Source: Bacillota bacterium | Lineage (GTDB): Bacteria > Bacillota > Clostridia > Acetivibrionales > DSM-1351 | Assembly (NCBI GenBank): GCA_023441625.1 | Contig: JAEZOA010000043.1 | Span: forward strand, 9,986-73,985 | Length of the DNA: 64,000 nt | Direction: 5' to 3' | Part shown: positions 45,670-55,377 of the stretch, one piece after another | Numbering within the stretch: the stretch's first letter is position 1 | How the letters are laid out: each line of letters begins with the position of its first letter | Notes under the pieces: generated by a model | Databases searched by the model: none | What the model saw: the letters and a program-made list of their open reading frames with translations, nothing else | What the model was told of the DNA's origin: nothing | Program-made: the position numbers and the translations under genes

Positions 45670-47247
45670 CTACATTTCTTTGATAGTTCCTTCATTATAG
45701 TAGTAACTAACCCTAAGTGCAGGTTTTTGGATTTCTTTTTGAAGTTTTTTTATTTCAAGCATAGTATTTGGAAATACTCTTTTAAGAATAGTTATTTCGC
45801 CCTCGCCCTTGGTTCTCAAGTAATTCATTATATTTCTTTTGTTTTCTTCATTCTCTATAAGGACAGCCTTTAGTTCATTGTATTTTTCATTTAATTTCTG
45901 GTATTCATTTTTCCTAGCCTGTCCTCCATCAAAGGTATTAACAAAAATAGATATTTGCTGTTTATATTGGTTTAATTCTGTTTTAAGATTCTCTATATTT
46001 TTAGAAAGTTCATCAAGCATATTTTTATAATTATTTCTATCAAATCCCTTTACAGTTATACATGTTCTTTTTTCACTAGCAGTTCCAACTATAGCTGAAA
46101 TAACTCTAATTTCAGCATTTATTGTTCCTCCAATTATTTGGCCCTTCACTGATTCAAGAATTACTTCCTTGGCGGTAATATTACTATTTAAACAGTAGAA
46201 GCCAACATGGACACTTGCATCACAGATTATATCAGCATCAGCTACGTACTTTAAATAAAGATTTTTTTTACATTTAATTGTAGTTTTCCCTTTTCCAGCA
46301 ATTCCACCCTTTATGTAAATACTGCCTTCATGACTTTTGATTTCCTTTACATTTCCTACACCATATTCACTAAGAATTTCAATATCCTTTGTAGATGCAA
46401 CAGAAAAATTATCTTCAACTGTACCTTTAACCGTTAAATATCCATCAAAATCAACATTTCCTGTTTTAACTCCAACGTCCTCTTTTATTTCAAGATGATT
46501 GGATACTCCGATACTTTCTCCCTGAAAAAAAACTGCCCCACTTCGCATTGCGTATAGGGTTGTTTTATTTCCTTCAACAACCTCTCTAACTGTCTTTTTA
46601 TCATAAAAAAGTGGATAATCCTTACCTGGCATAGGTTTTAAAGGATTACCTCTTACGGTTCTACCCTCTTTTCCAGCAGTAGCTTGAATTTTTTCACCTA
46701 GCCAATCGCCCTCTTTAACCATATTAATTAAATTTAATTCATAGTGGTCTACATTTCCATCTTCTTTAACTTCAGGCCGTACATCTTTTAATTTATACAT
46801 TTTATTTTGAGAATTTACCCCCGGTTCAGGCAATAAACCTTCGGCAATAAGGATAGGCTGGTTTGCGTACAGATTTAAAAGGGCATCCTTTTTTATTCCG
46901 TATATGACACTCTTTTCATTTAATTTTGATACTATTTCTTTAATAATATTAGGTCCCTCTAATTGGCTTTTATCAACGGTTAAAGTTACATATGCTCTTA
47001 ATTCATCACCAGCTACTTCTACTTTTATTCTTTCTTTTACAGAAGCAAATTTTTTTGCTGGTTGGGGTGCAAATAACAACGCTTCTCTTATTACTGTAAA
47101 ATTTGAAATAAGAATTTCTGGATAAGAACCTATTATTCTATTAAGTTCATCGACACTTAAACCCCTTTTAAAGGATTGCAAGTAAAAACCATCACCACAT
47201 TTAGTTATTTCTATAAACGGAGAAGAATATATAGTAGTGTATTCCAT
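45670..47247 (-). CDS. FapA-like DUF342 polymer-forming protein
   Basis: A 525-aa protein of the FapA/DUF342 family. The N-terminal half carries the family start (PGVNSQNKMYKLKDVRPEVK, and LNLINMVKEGDWLGEKI). The centre is a right-handed beta-helix of short repeats (about 240-390, for example VDFDGYLTVKGTVEDNFSV). A C-terminal coiled coil (about 400-490) follows. Family members may form filaments or scaffolds; their biochemical role is poorly known. It lies between a membrane coiled-coil gene and the GAF gene on the same strand, with 45-76 nt gaps. Confidence 0.85.
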   Translation of the reverse strand: MEYTTIYSSPFIEITKCGDGFYLQSFKRGLSVDELNRIIGSYPEILISNFTVIREALLFAPQPAKKFASVKERIKVEVAGDELRAYVTLTVDKSQLEGPNIIKEIVSKLNEKSVIYGIKKDALLNLYANQPILIAEGLLPEPGVNSQNKMYKLKDVRPEVKEDGNVDHYELNLINMVKEGDWLGEKIQATAGKEGRTVRGNPLKPMPGKDYPLFYDKKTVREVVEGNKTTLYAMRSGAVFFQGESIGVSNHLEIKEDVGVKTGNVDFDGYLTVKGTVEDNFSVASTKDIEILSEYGVGNVKEIKSHEGSIYIKGGIAGKGKTTIKCKKNLYLKYVADADIICDASVHVGFYCLNSNITAKEVILESVKGQIIGGTINAEIRVISAIVGTASEKRTCITVKGFDRNNYKNMLDELSKNIENLKTELNQYKQQISIFVNTFDGGQARKNEYQKLNEKYNELKAVLIENEENKRNIMNYLRTKGEGEITILKRVFPNTMLEIKKLQKEIQKPALRVSYYYNEGTIKEM

Positions 47248-47323
47248 TATTAGCCCCCTCGATTTGTGTTTTGACTACAAATGCTGGTTTTTTATACTAT
47301 TTAGTAAATTAGCTCATATACTA

Positions 47324-48139
47324 TTACATTCTTATTTGATTTCTTCTTCTCTCCTGTAATACATTATCAAGTGCTGTTGCCTCATTTACTGCAGTTTCTA
47401 GCTTCTCAACCATCTCTTCCGATTCTATGCTTGAAACAATTTGGTGCTTAAACATTCCTAGCATACTCTCAATATAATCTAATCTTGCATGAATTCTCTC
47501 TAACTCGATTTTTTCATCCTTAACTCTCTGTATAACCTGCTCATCCATTTCTATAATGCTAGTGATATCCTCTAGCATTCTTTGATCTTTCATAAAACTG
47601 ACTTTTCTGCGATTTACATTAATCTTGTTCATTATACTACTTATATTTATTTCCGAAAGTTCTTTACTTCTAATAGCATAGTTTGTTAAAAGCTTAATAT
47701 AAGATATAACTAAATTAAGGCTTTTCTCAACAATTTTTTCTTTTAAATAGCTATGCCCATCTCCTCTTTTTAGAGATTTTATTATATCATCCCTATCCTG
47801 CATAATCTTTCTAATTTTTTGTTTTTGAATTGGTGCTGTGAAACTTCTAGATTGTGCTGCTAATTTTATACATTCTTTATTTAATCTATATATTTCCTGC
47901 TTTTTTTCTTTTCTTATGACCTCTTCTCTAAAGCTATTACTAAAAAGGCTCTGTATAACAAGAACAAGGTATGCTACAGCTCCTATACCATATGCCCCAG
48001 TAATTAGTGTCTGATTATCAACTTGCTGAATTTCAGGCATTCCGCTCTGACTCAATAAATAAACTAAAGCACACCAAAATAATAACGTTCCAAAATTTCT
48101 AAATCTAAAAATAGCACTAAAAAATAAATTCCCGCTCAT
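47324..48139 (-). CDS. Membrane protein with long C-terminal coiled coil, unknown
   Basis: A 271-aa protein with two N-terminal membrane helices (about 12-30 and 45-65) and an almost wholly helical, charged cytoplasmic part (75-271) that includes long heptad-like stretches. The general shape recalls XpaC-type proteins, but I see no decisive motif. Placed behind pspA and a GNAT gene and ahead of the FapA-like gene, it could be a membrane anchor for that group; this is inference. A GAGGG site lies before the ATG. Confidence 0.6.
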   Translation of the reverse strand: MSGNLFFSAIFRFRNFGTLLFWCALVYLLSQSGMPEIQQVDNQTLITGAYGIGAVAYLVLVIQSLFSNSFREEVIRKEKKQEIYRLNKECIKLAAQSRSFTAPIQKQKIRKIMQDRDDIIKSLKRGDGHSYLKEKIVEKSLNLVISYIKLLTNYAIRSKELSEINISSIMNKINVNRRKVSFMKDQRMLEDITSIIEMDEQVIQRVKDEKIELERIHARLDYIESMLGMFKHQIVSSIESEEMVEKLETAVNEATALDNVLQERRRNQIRM

Positions 48140-48173
48140 ATTTCCCTCAACTTAATTTCATTTTATCTTATTT

Positions 48174-48665
48174 TTATATTAAAAGCTGATAAAATAAACA
48201 ATCTAGATATCTACCAAATTTGAATCCAACTTCTTTCATGTTTCCACAAAGAATAAATCCAAATTTTTTATGCATTTTTATACTTATTTCATTTTCTGAA
48301 GTGATACCTGACATTATAACGTGATATCCAAGCTCTTTTCCCAAAGCAATTACATATTCCATTAGTCTCTGTCCAATGCCACGCCTTTGATACTCTGGGT
48401 CAATATAAACTGATAGTTCACAAGTATTCTTATATCCTTCCTTGCTTCTATATTCAGATAAGCTGGCATAACCCACAACTTTACCTTCTAGCTCATAAAC
48501 AATTAAAGGATGTCTCTCATCATGTTTTTCAAACCATTCCAATCTCTGTTCTAAAGTTTGAGAATTAATATCAAATGAGGCAGTTGTGTTCTCAACTGCC
48601 CAATTGTAAATATTGGTTATTTCTTTCAAATCTGAGACTATTGCTTTCCGAATATTCCTAGTCAT
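48174..48665 (-). CDS. Phosphinothricin-type GNAT acetyltransferase
   Basis: A 163-aa acetyltransferase closely following the Pat/YncA pattern: RKAIVSDLKEITNIYNWAVE at the start, VGYASLSEYR, the acetyl-CoA loop YQRRGIGQRLMEYV and KKFGFILCGNMKEVGFKFGR at the end. Such enzymes acetylate phosphinothricin, methionine sulfoximine or amino acids. It sits between pspA and the membrane coiled-coil gene, 22 nt after pspA, and may simply be carried along in the operon. Confidence 0.9.
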   Translation of the reverse strand: MTRNIRKAIVSDLKEITNIYNWAVENTTASFDINSQTLEQRLEWFEKHDERHPLIVYELEGKVVGYASLSEYRSKEGYKNTCELSVYIDPEYQRRGIGQRLMEYVIALGKELGYHVIMSGITSENEISIKMHKKFGFILCGNMKEVGFKFGRYLDCLFYQLLI

Positions 48666-48687
48666 ACACCGACCTCATGATCTAAAA

Positions 48688-49419
48688 TCAATTTGAAAGT
48701 TTATTTTCTGTTTTTTCCTTAACCTCAAATCCACCATTATCTCCACCTAATAAAGCTTCAGCTCTTGCTCTTGCTCTATCTCTTGCAGAGTTCATATCAA
48801 GTCTCTTTAACTTCATGTCCATATTATCTTGCCCTAGTGACTCTACAGCATTAGCTCTTGCTGTCTTTTTATTTACAATGTCACGAGCCCTGTCAAGACT
48901 GTCATTCACACTTCCCACACGGTTATTTTTTGATGTGTACTGTGAATTAACAGAATTGATATTTTCACGCAAGTTAGCCATTTTTGCTTGGGACTTTAAA
49001 GTCTTGAGTTCATTTAATTTAGCGTTCATCTCGGACTCAAATATCTTATAGTCTTCTCTAATCTTCTGGACCTGAACCATAGCATTTTCATAAGTGGCTT
49101 TATGAGTTTCAAAAACTGTTTGATATTCTTCCTCCTGTACTAAGAGCTCAACTAAAAGTTCCTTATCACCGGCTCTTTGTGCAGAATCAACTCTTGACTT
49201 AATTGCATTTAAGTTTTTTTCAGCCGTTTTCATCTCTATTTTAATCATTTCAGCGCTTGTCTGAATTTCAATTATCTGATGCTCTGCTTCACGTCTAGCC
49301 TTATCTATCTGATTCTTGATATCCTCAAATAATGCGTCTGGATTTCTTTCCTCCATATTACCCACAAACAATCCAAAAAATCCTCTAAACATTTGTCCAA
49401 GTCTACTAAATAAACCCAT
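48688..49419 (-). CDS. pspA: PspA/IM30 (ESCRT-III-like) membrane-protection protein
   Basis: A 243-aa coiled-coil protein with an amphipathic N-terminal helix (MGLFSRLGQMFRGFFGLFVG) and four to five long helices, the PspA/Vipp1 layout. The family binds stressed membranes and forms rods related to ESCRT-III. The residue NPDALFEDIKNQIDKARREA segment matches the family, while the C-terminal tail is longer and Arg/Ala-rich. A GGAGG site precedes the ATG. The upstream neighbour is an AAA+ ATPase, a pairing that recalls Snf7-Vps4. Confidence 0.9.
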   Translation of the reverse strand: MGLFSRLGQMFRGFFGLFVGNMEERNPDALFEDIKNQIDKARREAEHQIIEIQTSAEMIKIEMKTAEKNLNAIKSRVDSAQRAGDKELLVELLVQEEEYQTVFETHKATYENAMVQVQKIREDYKIFESEMNAKLNELKTLKSQAKMANLRENINSVNSQYTSKNNRVGSVNDSLDRARDIVNKKTARANAVESLGQDNMDMKLKRLDMNSARDRARARAEALLGGDNGGFEVKEKTENKLSN

Positions 49420-49549
49420 TATATTTCCTCCTTAAAGATTTAAATATATTTATTATAATAGTTATTAATTGTAGCAAATACTATACTTTTAATTTATAAT
49501 AAAAACTTTGCCTTGTAAACAACTATTTAATAAAAATACATATTTATGG

Positions 49550-51157
49550 TTATTTCAATACCTTATCAAATCGTGGCCAATACTTTTTCGGTAATAAATC
49601 AATGTCATCACACTCTTCAATAGCTAATTGTGTCATAAATTCTACATCCTGTGTACTAGGTCTGCACTTTTTTAGTGCATCTTTGAGTATTGTTGCAGTT
49701 ATTATAGGCTGCTTTTCCTTTTTGTTGCACGCAAGCTCATATGCTTTCCTGACTACAGTATCGATCTCCGCACCAGTATAATTCTCCGCTAATTTTGAGA
49801 AAGGAATAAAATCCTGAATATTGGTTGCTATCCCATACTTCTTAATTACAATTTTAAATATAGAGGCACGTTCCTCCACCTCTGGCAGTAATATAGGAAT
49901 CTTCTTATCAAATCTTCCAGCTCTTTTTAATGCCGCGTCTATAAGGTCTGGCCTATTTGTTGCCGCAACAAAAATTATTCTACCTCTATTATTTGTATTA
50001 CTTGTAAACTGTAAAAATTCACTAAATATATTTCTACTTACTCCACTATCACCAGAGTCACCTCTTCTAAAGGCTGTGTCAATTTCGTCAACAAAAACAA
50101 TTACTGGCTCTTGTGACTGAGCTCCCAGCAAACACTTTTTGAAGTTTTTTTCACTCTCTCCAACGTACTGTCCTAATATTCTAGACATATCTATTTTAAC
50201 GCAATTAAATCCACTTGATTTAGCCAGTGCCTCTACTAGAAGAGTTTTTCCTGTACCTGAAGGTCCACATAGTAGTATTCCCATTGGTACTCTCCTTGAG
50301 TCACCTCTTCTAACAGGTTCAATTATATTTTTAGTTAAATAGGCCTTTGCCGCATCCATTCCACCTAAATCATCAAAGTCTATCTCTGGATAAATAAAAT
50401 CCAAAACATCTCCGTACTCTTTCTTCAGCACATCATGTTTCTTTTGTTTTATAAAATCAAAACTAATTGGAACACCCTCTGCTTCAGCCTTTAGTTTTAT
50501 ATCTTTTATACTCTTTCTATTTAGGCCTGAAGAAAGCTTTGCAAATTCATCTATTGATATTTCCGACTTTATGGACTTATCTTCTAACAAATAATTAATA
50601 TAATCTTTTCTCTCTACTTCATTTGGTAATTCTACTAATATTGGCTCAATGCGATAGGCAGGCTTTAAAAATTCTCGACTTATATCTGCAATATTATCAG
50701 CAAGCAAGAATATCGTGCTTCCAACAGCAGAAATTCTAGTATTAACCGACCACTCAGACATCCAAATAAGAGCCATTCTTTCTTCAAGTGTCATACTACC
50801 TATATCTCCTGCCGGTACTATTTTCTCAGCATGATCAATAAACAAAGCCATTTTGGTACTTCTTAATGCAATGTCTATAAACGGAAATATTTTTGAAGGT
50901 AGAGAGTGAAATAAGCTAGCTACCTCGTTCCCGGTAATTTTATTAAACTCCCGCTCCATAGCAGGTTCTAAGAATGTAAGACCTCTTGATATGTCATAGA
51001 ACGCTACAATCCCAAAATTTCTCTGTTTAATAAATTCCTCATCTACGTATCTGAAGAAATTTCTAGTGTTATCCATTATATCCTTGACATTAAAGTAAAA
51101 CAAAAATTCATGTGAGATACCTGACTTGTATTTTGATAAAAAGTTATTAAACCACAT
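49550..51157 (-). CDS. Ycf46-like AAA+ ATPase with degenerate N-terminal module
   Basis: A 535-aa protein. The first 240 residues resemble an AAA module without a P-loop (a Walker B-like ALFIDHAEKIVP and a lid-like LPNEVERKDYINYLL). Residues 255-500 form an active AAA domain: FDDLGGMDAAK, Walker A GPSGTGKTL, pore segment YVGESEK, Walker B IVFVDEID and arginine fingers in RAGRFDK. This two-module layout matches Ycf46-type ATPases. It precedes pspA and could remodel PspA assemblies, by analogy with Vps4; that link is inference. Confidence 0.85.
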   Translation of the reverse strand: MWFNNFLSKYKSGISHEFLFYFNVKDIMDNTRNFFRYVDEEFIKQRNFGIVAFYDISRGLTFLEPAMEREFNKITGNEVASLFHSLPSKIFPFIDIALRSTKMALFIDHAEKIVPAGDIGSMTLEERMALIWMSEWSVNTRISAVGSTIFLLADNIADISREFLKPAYRIEPILVELPNEVERKDYINYLLEDKSIKSEISIDEFAKLSSGLNRKSIKDIKLKAEAEGVPISFDFIKQKKHDVLKKEYGDVLDFIYPEIDFDDLGGMDAAKAYLTKNIIEPVRRGDSRRVPMGILLCGPSGTGKTLLVEALAKSSGFNCVKIDMSRILGQYVGESEKNFKKCLLGAQSQEPVIVFVDEIDTAFRRGDSGDSGVSRNIFSEFLQFTSNTNNRGRIIFVAATNRPDLIDAALKRAGRFDKKIPILLPEVEERASIFKIVIKKYGIATNIQDFIPFSKLAENYTGAEIDTVVRKAYELACNKKEKQPIITATILKDALKKCRPSTQDVEFMTQLAIEECDDIDLLPKKYWPRFDKVLK

Positions 51158-51319
51158 AGTTTTTCCTTCTTAAAAGATATTTTTGTTTTTTATTTCTAGT
51201 TAAATAATAATATAAAACTATATCACTTGAGAAATATTATTTTACTACTACTTATAATTATATACAAAAACGTTAATAATGTCTGATAATTTCAAGGGAA
51301 TGTTTATTTTTATTATAAC

Positions 51320-51339
51320 AAAACCGGCTAAACGCCGGT
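51320..51339 (-). terminator. Terminator of ispE-gntR
   Basis: ACCGGC (51323-51328) pairs with GCCGGT (51334-51339). On the minus strand the stem is followed by TTTTGTT. Confidence 0.7.
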
Positions 51340-51365
51340 AGAGTTAAAAGCAATCTTTTAATTTA

Positions 51366-52049
51366 TTATTTATTTTTTTCCATCTTTATAGATTTTAATA
51401 TTGTGGCTTCCTGATTATTGATATGTGTTCTTGCAATGGCTGTCGCAGCCTCTCTGTCTCTTGTTGAAACCGCATCGAAAATATTATTATGCTCATTTAT
51501 CAAGTCTTTAGGGCTGCTATAGTCTTTTAAGTAAATTATTCTAAATCGTTGTACCTGTTCTCTAAGATTATTTAAAATTACTAAAAGCTTATCATTTCTG
51601 GACGCTTTGTATATAATATCATGGAATTCTGCATCCTTTTTAATTGATCCATTAAGATTTTCTTTCTCAATATAATTAGAAAACTGCCCATTAATGAACT
51701 TTAATTCCTTCAATTCATCATCAGTAATTCTTTCTGCTGCCAAACCAGTTGCCAATCCATCCAAAGATGCTCTGACCTCAAGCACGTCCACTATATCCTT
51801 TACCGACAGTTCGGCTACATGTGCACCCTTTCTAGGAATCATATCAACAAGGCCCTCAAGCTCTAATTTTCTTATTGCCTCTCTGACTGGAGTTCTACTC
51901 ACTCCCATTTTTTCAGCTAACTGTACTTCCATTAACCGTTCTCCAGGGCGAAGCTCACCTATTATGATTGCCTCTCTTAATGAATTAAAAATAACCTCTC
52001 TCAGTGGTTTATAATCATTTAAATTTATTTTAGATAATTTGTTTGCCAT
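51366..52049 (-). CDS. GntR-family regulator, FadR/FCD type
   Basis: A 227-aa regulator with a GntR winged helix (REAIIIGELRPGERLMEVQL and MGVSRTPVREAIRKLELEGL) and an all-helical FCD ligand domain with the metal-type positions in EFHDIIYKAS and ARTHINNQE. FCD regulators usually sense organic acids. ATG 52049 is chosen because GGAGG lies 7 nt before it. It follows ispE by 37 nt, a pairing seen in several Clostridia. Its target is not evident. Confidence 0.92.
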   Translation of the reverse strand: MANKLSKINLNDYKPLREVIFNSLREAIIIGELRPGERLMEVQLAEKMGVSRTPVREAIRKLELEGLVDMIPRKGAHVAELSVKDIVDVLEVRASLDGLATGLAAERITDDELKELKFINGQFSNYIEKENLNGSIKKDAEFHDIIYKASRNDKLLVILNNLREQVQRFRIIYLKDYSSPKDLINEHNNIFDAVSTRDREAATAIARTHINNQEATILKSIKMEKNK

Positions 52050-52086
52050 GTAAAAACCTCCTTTTCCATTTGCTAAGCAATACATT

Positions 52087-52932
52087 TTATTTCGTATATG
52101 TCAGAATACATTCATTTACGCTACTTTTCAATTTATTATAGGCAACTTCAGCCTTTTCTTTATCCTCAAATATTCCAAACACGGTCGGCCCACTTCCGCT
52201 CATCATACTGCCTATAGCACCTTCCTCCACAAGAGTTTTCTTAATTCTCTCTATCACAGGATACTTTGGAATAGTAACACTTTCAAGTACATTTCTCATA
52301 TTACACCCAATAAACTTAATATCTTTTTTATCTAATGCAGAAATAAGCATCCTTGTATTAGGTTTTTCTACTATCCTACCCAAGTTGAGGCTTTTGTAAA
52401 CCCATGCAGTCGAAACTCCTATTCTTGGTTTAATAAGCAAAATCGGGATGTTTTCAAAAGGTGTCAGTGGAGTGAGCTTTTCTCCTATTCCCTCCGCTAA
52501 AGCTGTACCACCCATTATGCAATATGGTACATCAGCTCCTATTGTCTTACCTATTTGCATTAGCTCATTTTGGGAAATATTAAGCTGAAATAGAGTATTT
52601 ATCCCTTTTATAACTGCAGCTGCATCAGTACTTCCACCAGCAAGTCCTGCAGCAACTGGGATCTTTTTATTTATTTCAATCTTAACTCCACTATCTAGCG
52701 TATACTTGTTAATCATTGCCTCTGCTGCCTTATACGCTATATTTGTACTGTTGTTTGGAACATACTTGGCAGCACATTTTATTTCTATACCAGATGGAAT
52801 TTTTTGAATAGTTATTGTATCATATAGTTGAATGGTCTGCATAATCATCTGCAGGTTGTGATAGCCATCTTCCCTTTTATTTAAAACATCCAAAGATAAA
52901 TTTATCTTTGCATGTGCTTTTATTGAAATCAT
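52087..52932 (-). CDS. ispE: 4-diphosphocytidyl-2-C-methyl-D-erythritol kinase
   Basis: GHMP-family kinase of the MEP isoprenoid pathway, 281 aa. It begins with KAHAKINLSLDVLNKREDGY, has the ATP loop PVAAGLAGGSTDAAAVI and the C-terminal SGSGPTVFGIF. It is of normal length and complete. It lies in the conserved yabG-veg-ispE-regulator neighbourhood known from spore-forming Firmicutes, here with a SPOCS-LysM gene in between. Confidence 0.97.
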   Translation of the reverse strand: MISIKAHAKINLSLDVLNKREDGYHNLQMIMQTIQLYDTITIQKIPSGIEIKCAAKYVPNNSTNIAYKAAEAMINKYTLDSGVKIEINKKIPVAAGLAGGSTDAAAVIKGINTLFQLNISQNELMQIGKTIGADVPYCIMGGTALAEGIGEKLTPLTPFENIPILLIKPRIGVSTAWVYKSLNLGRIVEKPNTRMLISALDKKDIKFIGCNMRNVLESVTIPKYPVIERIKKTLVEEGAIGSMMSGSGPTVFGIFEDKEKAEVAYNKLKSSVNECILTYTK

Positions 52933-53100
52933 TAATAATATCCTTTAATCATTATTTTAGTATATTATATACAAAATACATTTTATTATCAATAAAAATC
53001 AAGAAACATATGGTTTACGACTAATTTTATTATACTAAATTACAAAATAAATACAAACCATAAGGGTAGAATTAATGTTTTTTTCATATTAAACATTGAA

Positions 53101-53127
53101 AGGGCTCTTGATTTTTTCAAGAACCCT
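53101..53127 (-). terminator. Terminator of the SPOCS-LysM gene
   Basis: An 11-bp stem with one mismatch (53101-53111 with 53117-53127), placed just downstream of the gene on the minus strand. Confidence 0.6.
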
Positions 53128-53170
53128 CAGCTATGATTTAAATATTAAGTTTGATAATCACCTCGAAAAT

Positions 53171-54739
53171 TTACACTACTTTTTTGAGTATTAATACCTG
53201 TTGTCCAGGCATTAATATATCCCTTTCAGATAAATTGTTAGCTTTCATTAAATCATCCACAGTTGCTCCATATTTCTTCGCAATTTTCCACAAACTATCC
53301 CCTGGTTGTGTAATATATACAATCACACTTGGCATTCCCATAAGTATCTTTTCATCCTGAATATTCTCATTTGCCTTATTAATTATTGGCACAGCTTTTT
53401 TTGTTTCTACCTTTGTGCCAACTCCAATAACAGAGCGAATTTCAACCTGATCAGAAGAGATCATACTATAGTTACAGTGTTCAAGCTCCATTGAAATATC
53501 AGCCTTCATATTGTTGTTAATACCCTTTATATTCACTTCATGTTTAAAGGGTATTTCCTTTTTGTGACAGAACACTGGTTGATCTTCATTGTTTGCCAGA
53601 TATAAAATATCATTTTGCACTGAACCCTCAATAATTACTTTGTCATCCTCTACCCTACTCTCAGAAACATTATATTTACACAAAACATTAAATATTTCTG
53701 CAACTTCAGGATTACAGTCATTGAGATTCAAAGTATCTCTTAATACTAGTTGGCTCCTATTCTCTGAGTAAATATCATCTAAAGTAAGCTGGTTTCTTTC
53801 TAAGGTTATTTTTGATTTTGGACTATAGGCATCAGATAATATTTCTACCTTCCTTTTGTAAAACCCATTGACATAAACGTTTATAGCTATTTCAGCCCTT
53901 ATATTTCTAAGTTCACCGTCATTATCTTCAACAGCTTCAACCTTATAGTCAATTAAATCATAATCAACATTAACATTTGAGTTCTCATCTACATTTTCTA
54001 GTTCAACAAGCTGAGTAAATGGTAGTTCATTTTCCATGAACTGCAAGGATCTAGATTCATCATCGGCAGTATACAGAGTAGAAATATTAATATCACTTTT
54101 TACAAATATTTTACCATCTGCAACTTTGTACTCCTTACCTGATATATTTACGTCATTTCTTAAAATTTCACTTATAGTAGGCTTGCTAGCTGGTAATTCT
54201 AAGTCTTCTTTTATTATAAAGTTAACTTTGTTGCTACCGAGATGAGTATTAATTTCTATTGTATCCTTTAAGGCTTGAATATCGTCTAATCCAACAATAT
54301 CAGATGGTATTTCTCTCTCCATCTCCTCATAAGCCTTACAATTTACTGACAAAATACTTTTTACGTTTATTTTCCTTCCATTTAGCAAAGTGTAGTCCAT
54401 ATGCTCAATTATGCCTTTTGATCTACACTTCATACCGCTTCTTACGTCTGAGATATCTTGTGTGAATGAAAAAGGAATATTTGAAATAATTCCTTTAACA
54501 CTTTTTGTCTCATCATCAGAAATGTAAAGTATTTTGCACATTATAAATCCAGATGTCACTGCTCTATCATTACCTGTATCACAGCTAGTAACGAAAACAT
54601 CTCCATCAAGAAGAAGCACCCTGGCTATGTCCGGTTTTGTATCCGGAACGATTATATCATTTTCGATAACAGTCTGAATTGTATCCTCACCCAACAAATT
54701 ATTAACCTTAAAGGCCTCTTTCAACAACTCCAGAGACAT
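53171..54739 (-). CDS. SPOCS (DUF3794) and LysM domain protein
   Basis: A 522-aa protein with repeated SPOCS/DUF3794 units (about 25-125, 165-260 and 310-410) and a C-terminal LysM domain (about 475-520: QPGDSLWKIAKKYGATVDDL, ending PGQQVLILKKV). Such proteins belong to the spore coat or envelope of Clostridia; LysM would attach it to peptidoglycan. The start is set at ATG 54739 behind GGGAGG. The frame extends 48 codons further upstream, but that part is hydrophobic and unsupported. Confidence 0.88.
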   Translation of the reverse strand: MSLELLKEAFKVNNLLGEDTIQTVIENDIIVPDTKPDIARVLLLDGDVFVTSCDTGNDRAVTSGFIMCKILYISDDETKSVKGIISNIPFSFTQDISDVRSGMKCRSKGIIEHMDYTLLNGRKINVKSILSVNCKAYEEMEREIPSDIVGLDDIQALKDTIEINTHLGSNKVNFIIKEDLELPASKPTISEILRNDVNISGKEYKVADGKIFVKSDINISTLYTADDESRSLQFMENELPFTQLVELENVDENSNVNVDYDLIDYKVEAVEDNDGELRNIRAEIAINVYVNGFYKRKVEILSDAYSPKSKITLERNQLTLDDIYSENRSQLVLRDTLNLNDCNPEVAEIFNVLCKYNVSESRVEDDKVIIEGSVQNDILYLANNEDQPVFCHKKEIPFKHEVNIKGINNNMKADISMELEHCNYSMISSDQVEIRSVIGVGTKVETKKAVPIINKANENIQDEKILMGMPSVIVYITQPGDSLWKIAKKYGATVDDLMKANNLSERDILMPGQQVLILKKVV

Positions 54740-54923
54740 TTCTCCATCCTCCCTTATTTTAAAAATATCACATTTCGCATTTTTAGATGAAAAACCTATC
54801 AAACAAAATGAATCTGCTATGTAATATATATTTATTGCAGTTCTAAAATATACCTTAAAAGCAAAAAACCTATTATGATACATAAAATTATTAAGTTACT
54901 CCAATCTTACTGGGGACCCATCA

Positions 54924-54957
54924 AAAAAGAGACTCCATATAAGAGAGTCTCTTTTTT
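54924..54957. terminator. Terminator of veg, bidirectional shape
   Basis: A perfect 13-bp stem (54924-54936 with 54945-54957), including six A-T pairs at its base, placed about 90 nt after the veg stop codon. Confidence 0.9.
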
Positions 54958-55045
54958 GATAATTATATTATTAAGTTTTCTCAGAAAGCTTATGACAATA
55001 AACCTTAGGATATCAATACATCCTTAAAATAAATTCTAAACAAGC

Positions 55046-55312
55046 TTAGCATACCTGAATTTTTTTGTTGTCTTTATATACAACTATTTCAACTGCCTTT
55101 GTTAGTATATCAGTGTAACTATATGAAACTCTTCTGGTATTATCATACTCATTTTCAAATTTTACTACAAAAATACTTGGATAGGTATTTTCAAGAACAC
55201 CCTCTCTAATAAAAGATTTTTTCCGCCCCTTATTGGCCCTGAGCTGTATCTTTTCACCAATACAACCTTCAATATCTCTCTTTATTTGAAAAAGTTCTCC
55301 TTTATCTATCAT
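55046..55312 (-). CDS. veg: Veg protein
   Basis: An 88-aa Sm-like small protein of the Veg family, linked in Bacillus to biofilm gene control and outgrowth. It shows IKRDIEGCIGEKIQLRANKG and REGVLENTYPSIFVVKFENE, the signature of the family. A GAGGTG site lies before the ATG. Two consensus promoters lie upstream, in keeping with the very strong veg promoter known from Bacillus subtilis. It lies next to the yabG remnant, as in other spore formers. Confidence 0.95.
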   Translation of the reverse strand: MIDKGELFQIKRDIEGCIGEKIQLRANKGRKKSFIREGVLENTYPSIFVVKFENEYDNTRRVSYSYTDILTKAVEIVVYKDNKKIQVC

Positions 55313-55339
55313 GATATCACCTCATCATCAGTTTAATTT

Positions 55340-55368
55340 ATTATAGCATATAAAAGGATGTTTGTCAA
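55340..55368 (-). promoter_or_regulatory. veg promoter, proximal
   Basis: Minus-strand TTGACA (55368-55363), 17 nt, TATAAT (55345-55340): a perfect sigma-A match. The leader would be about 20 nt. Confidence 0.9.
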
Positions 55369-55377
55369 AAATATTAT

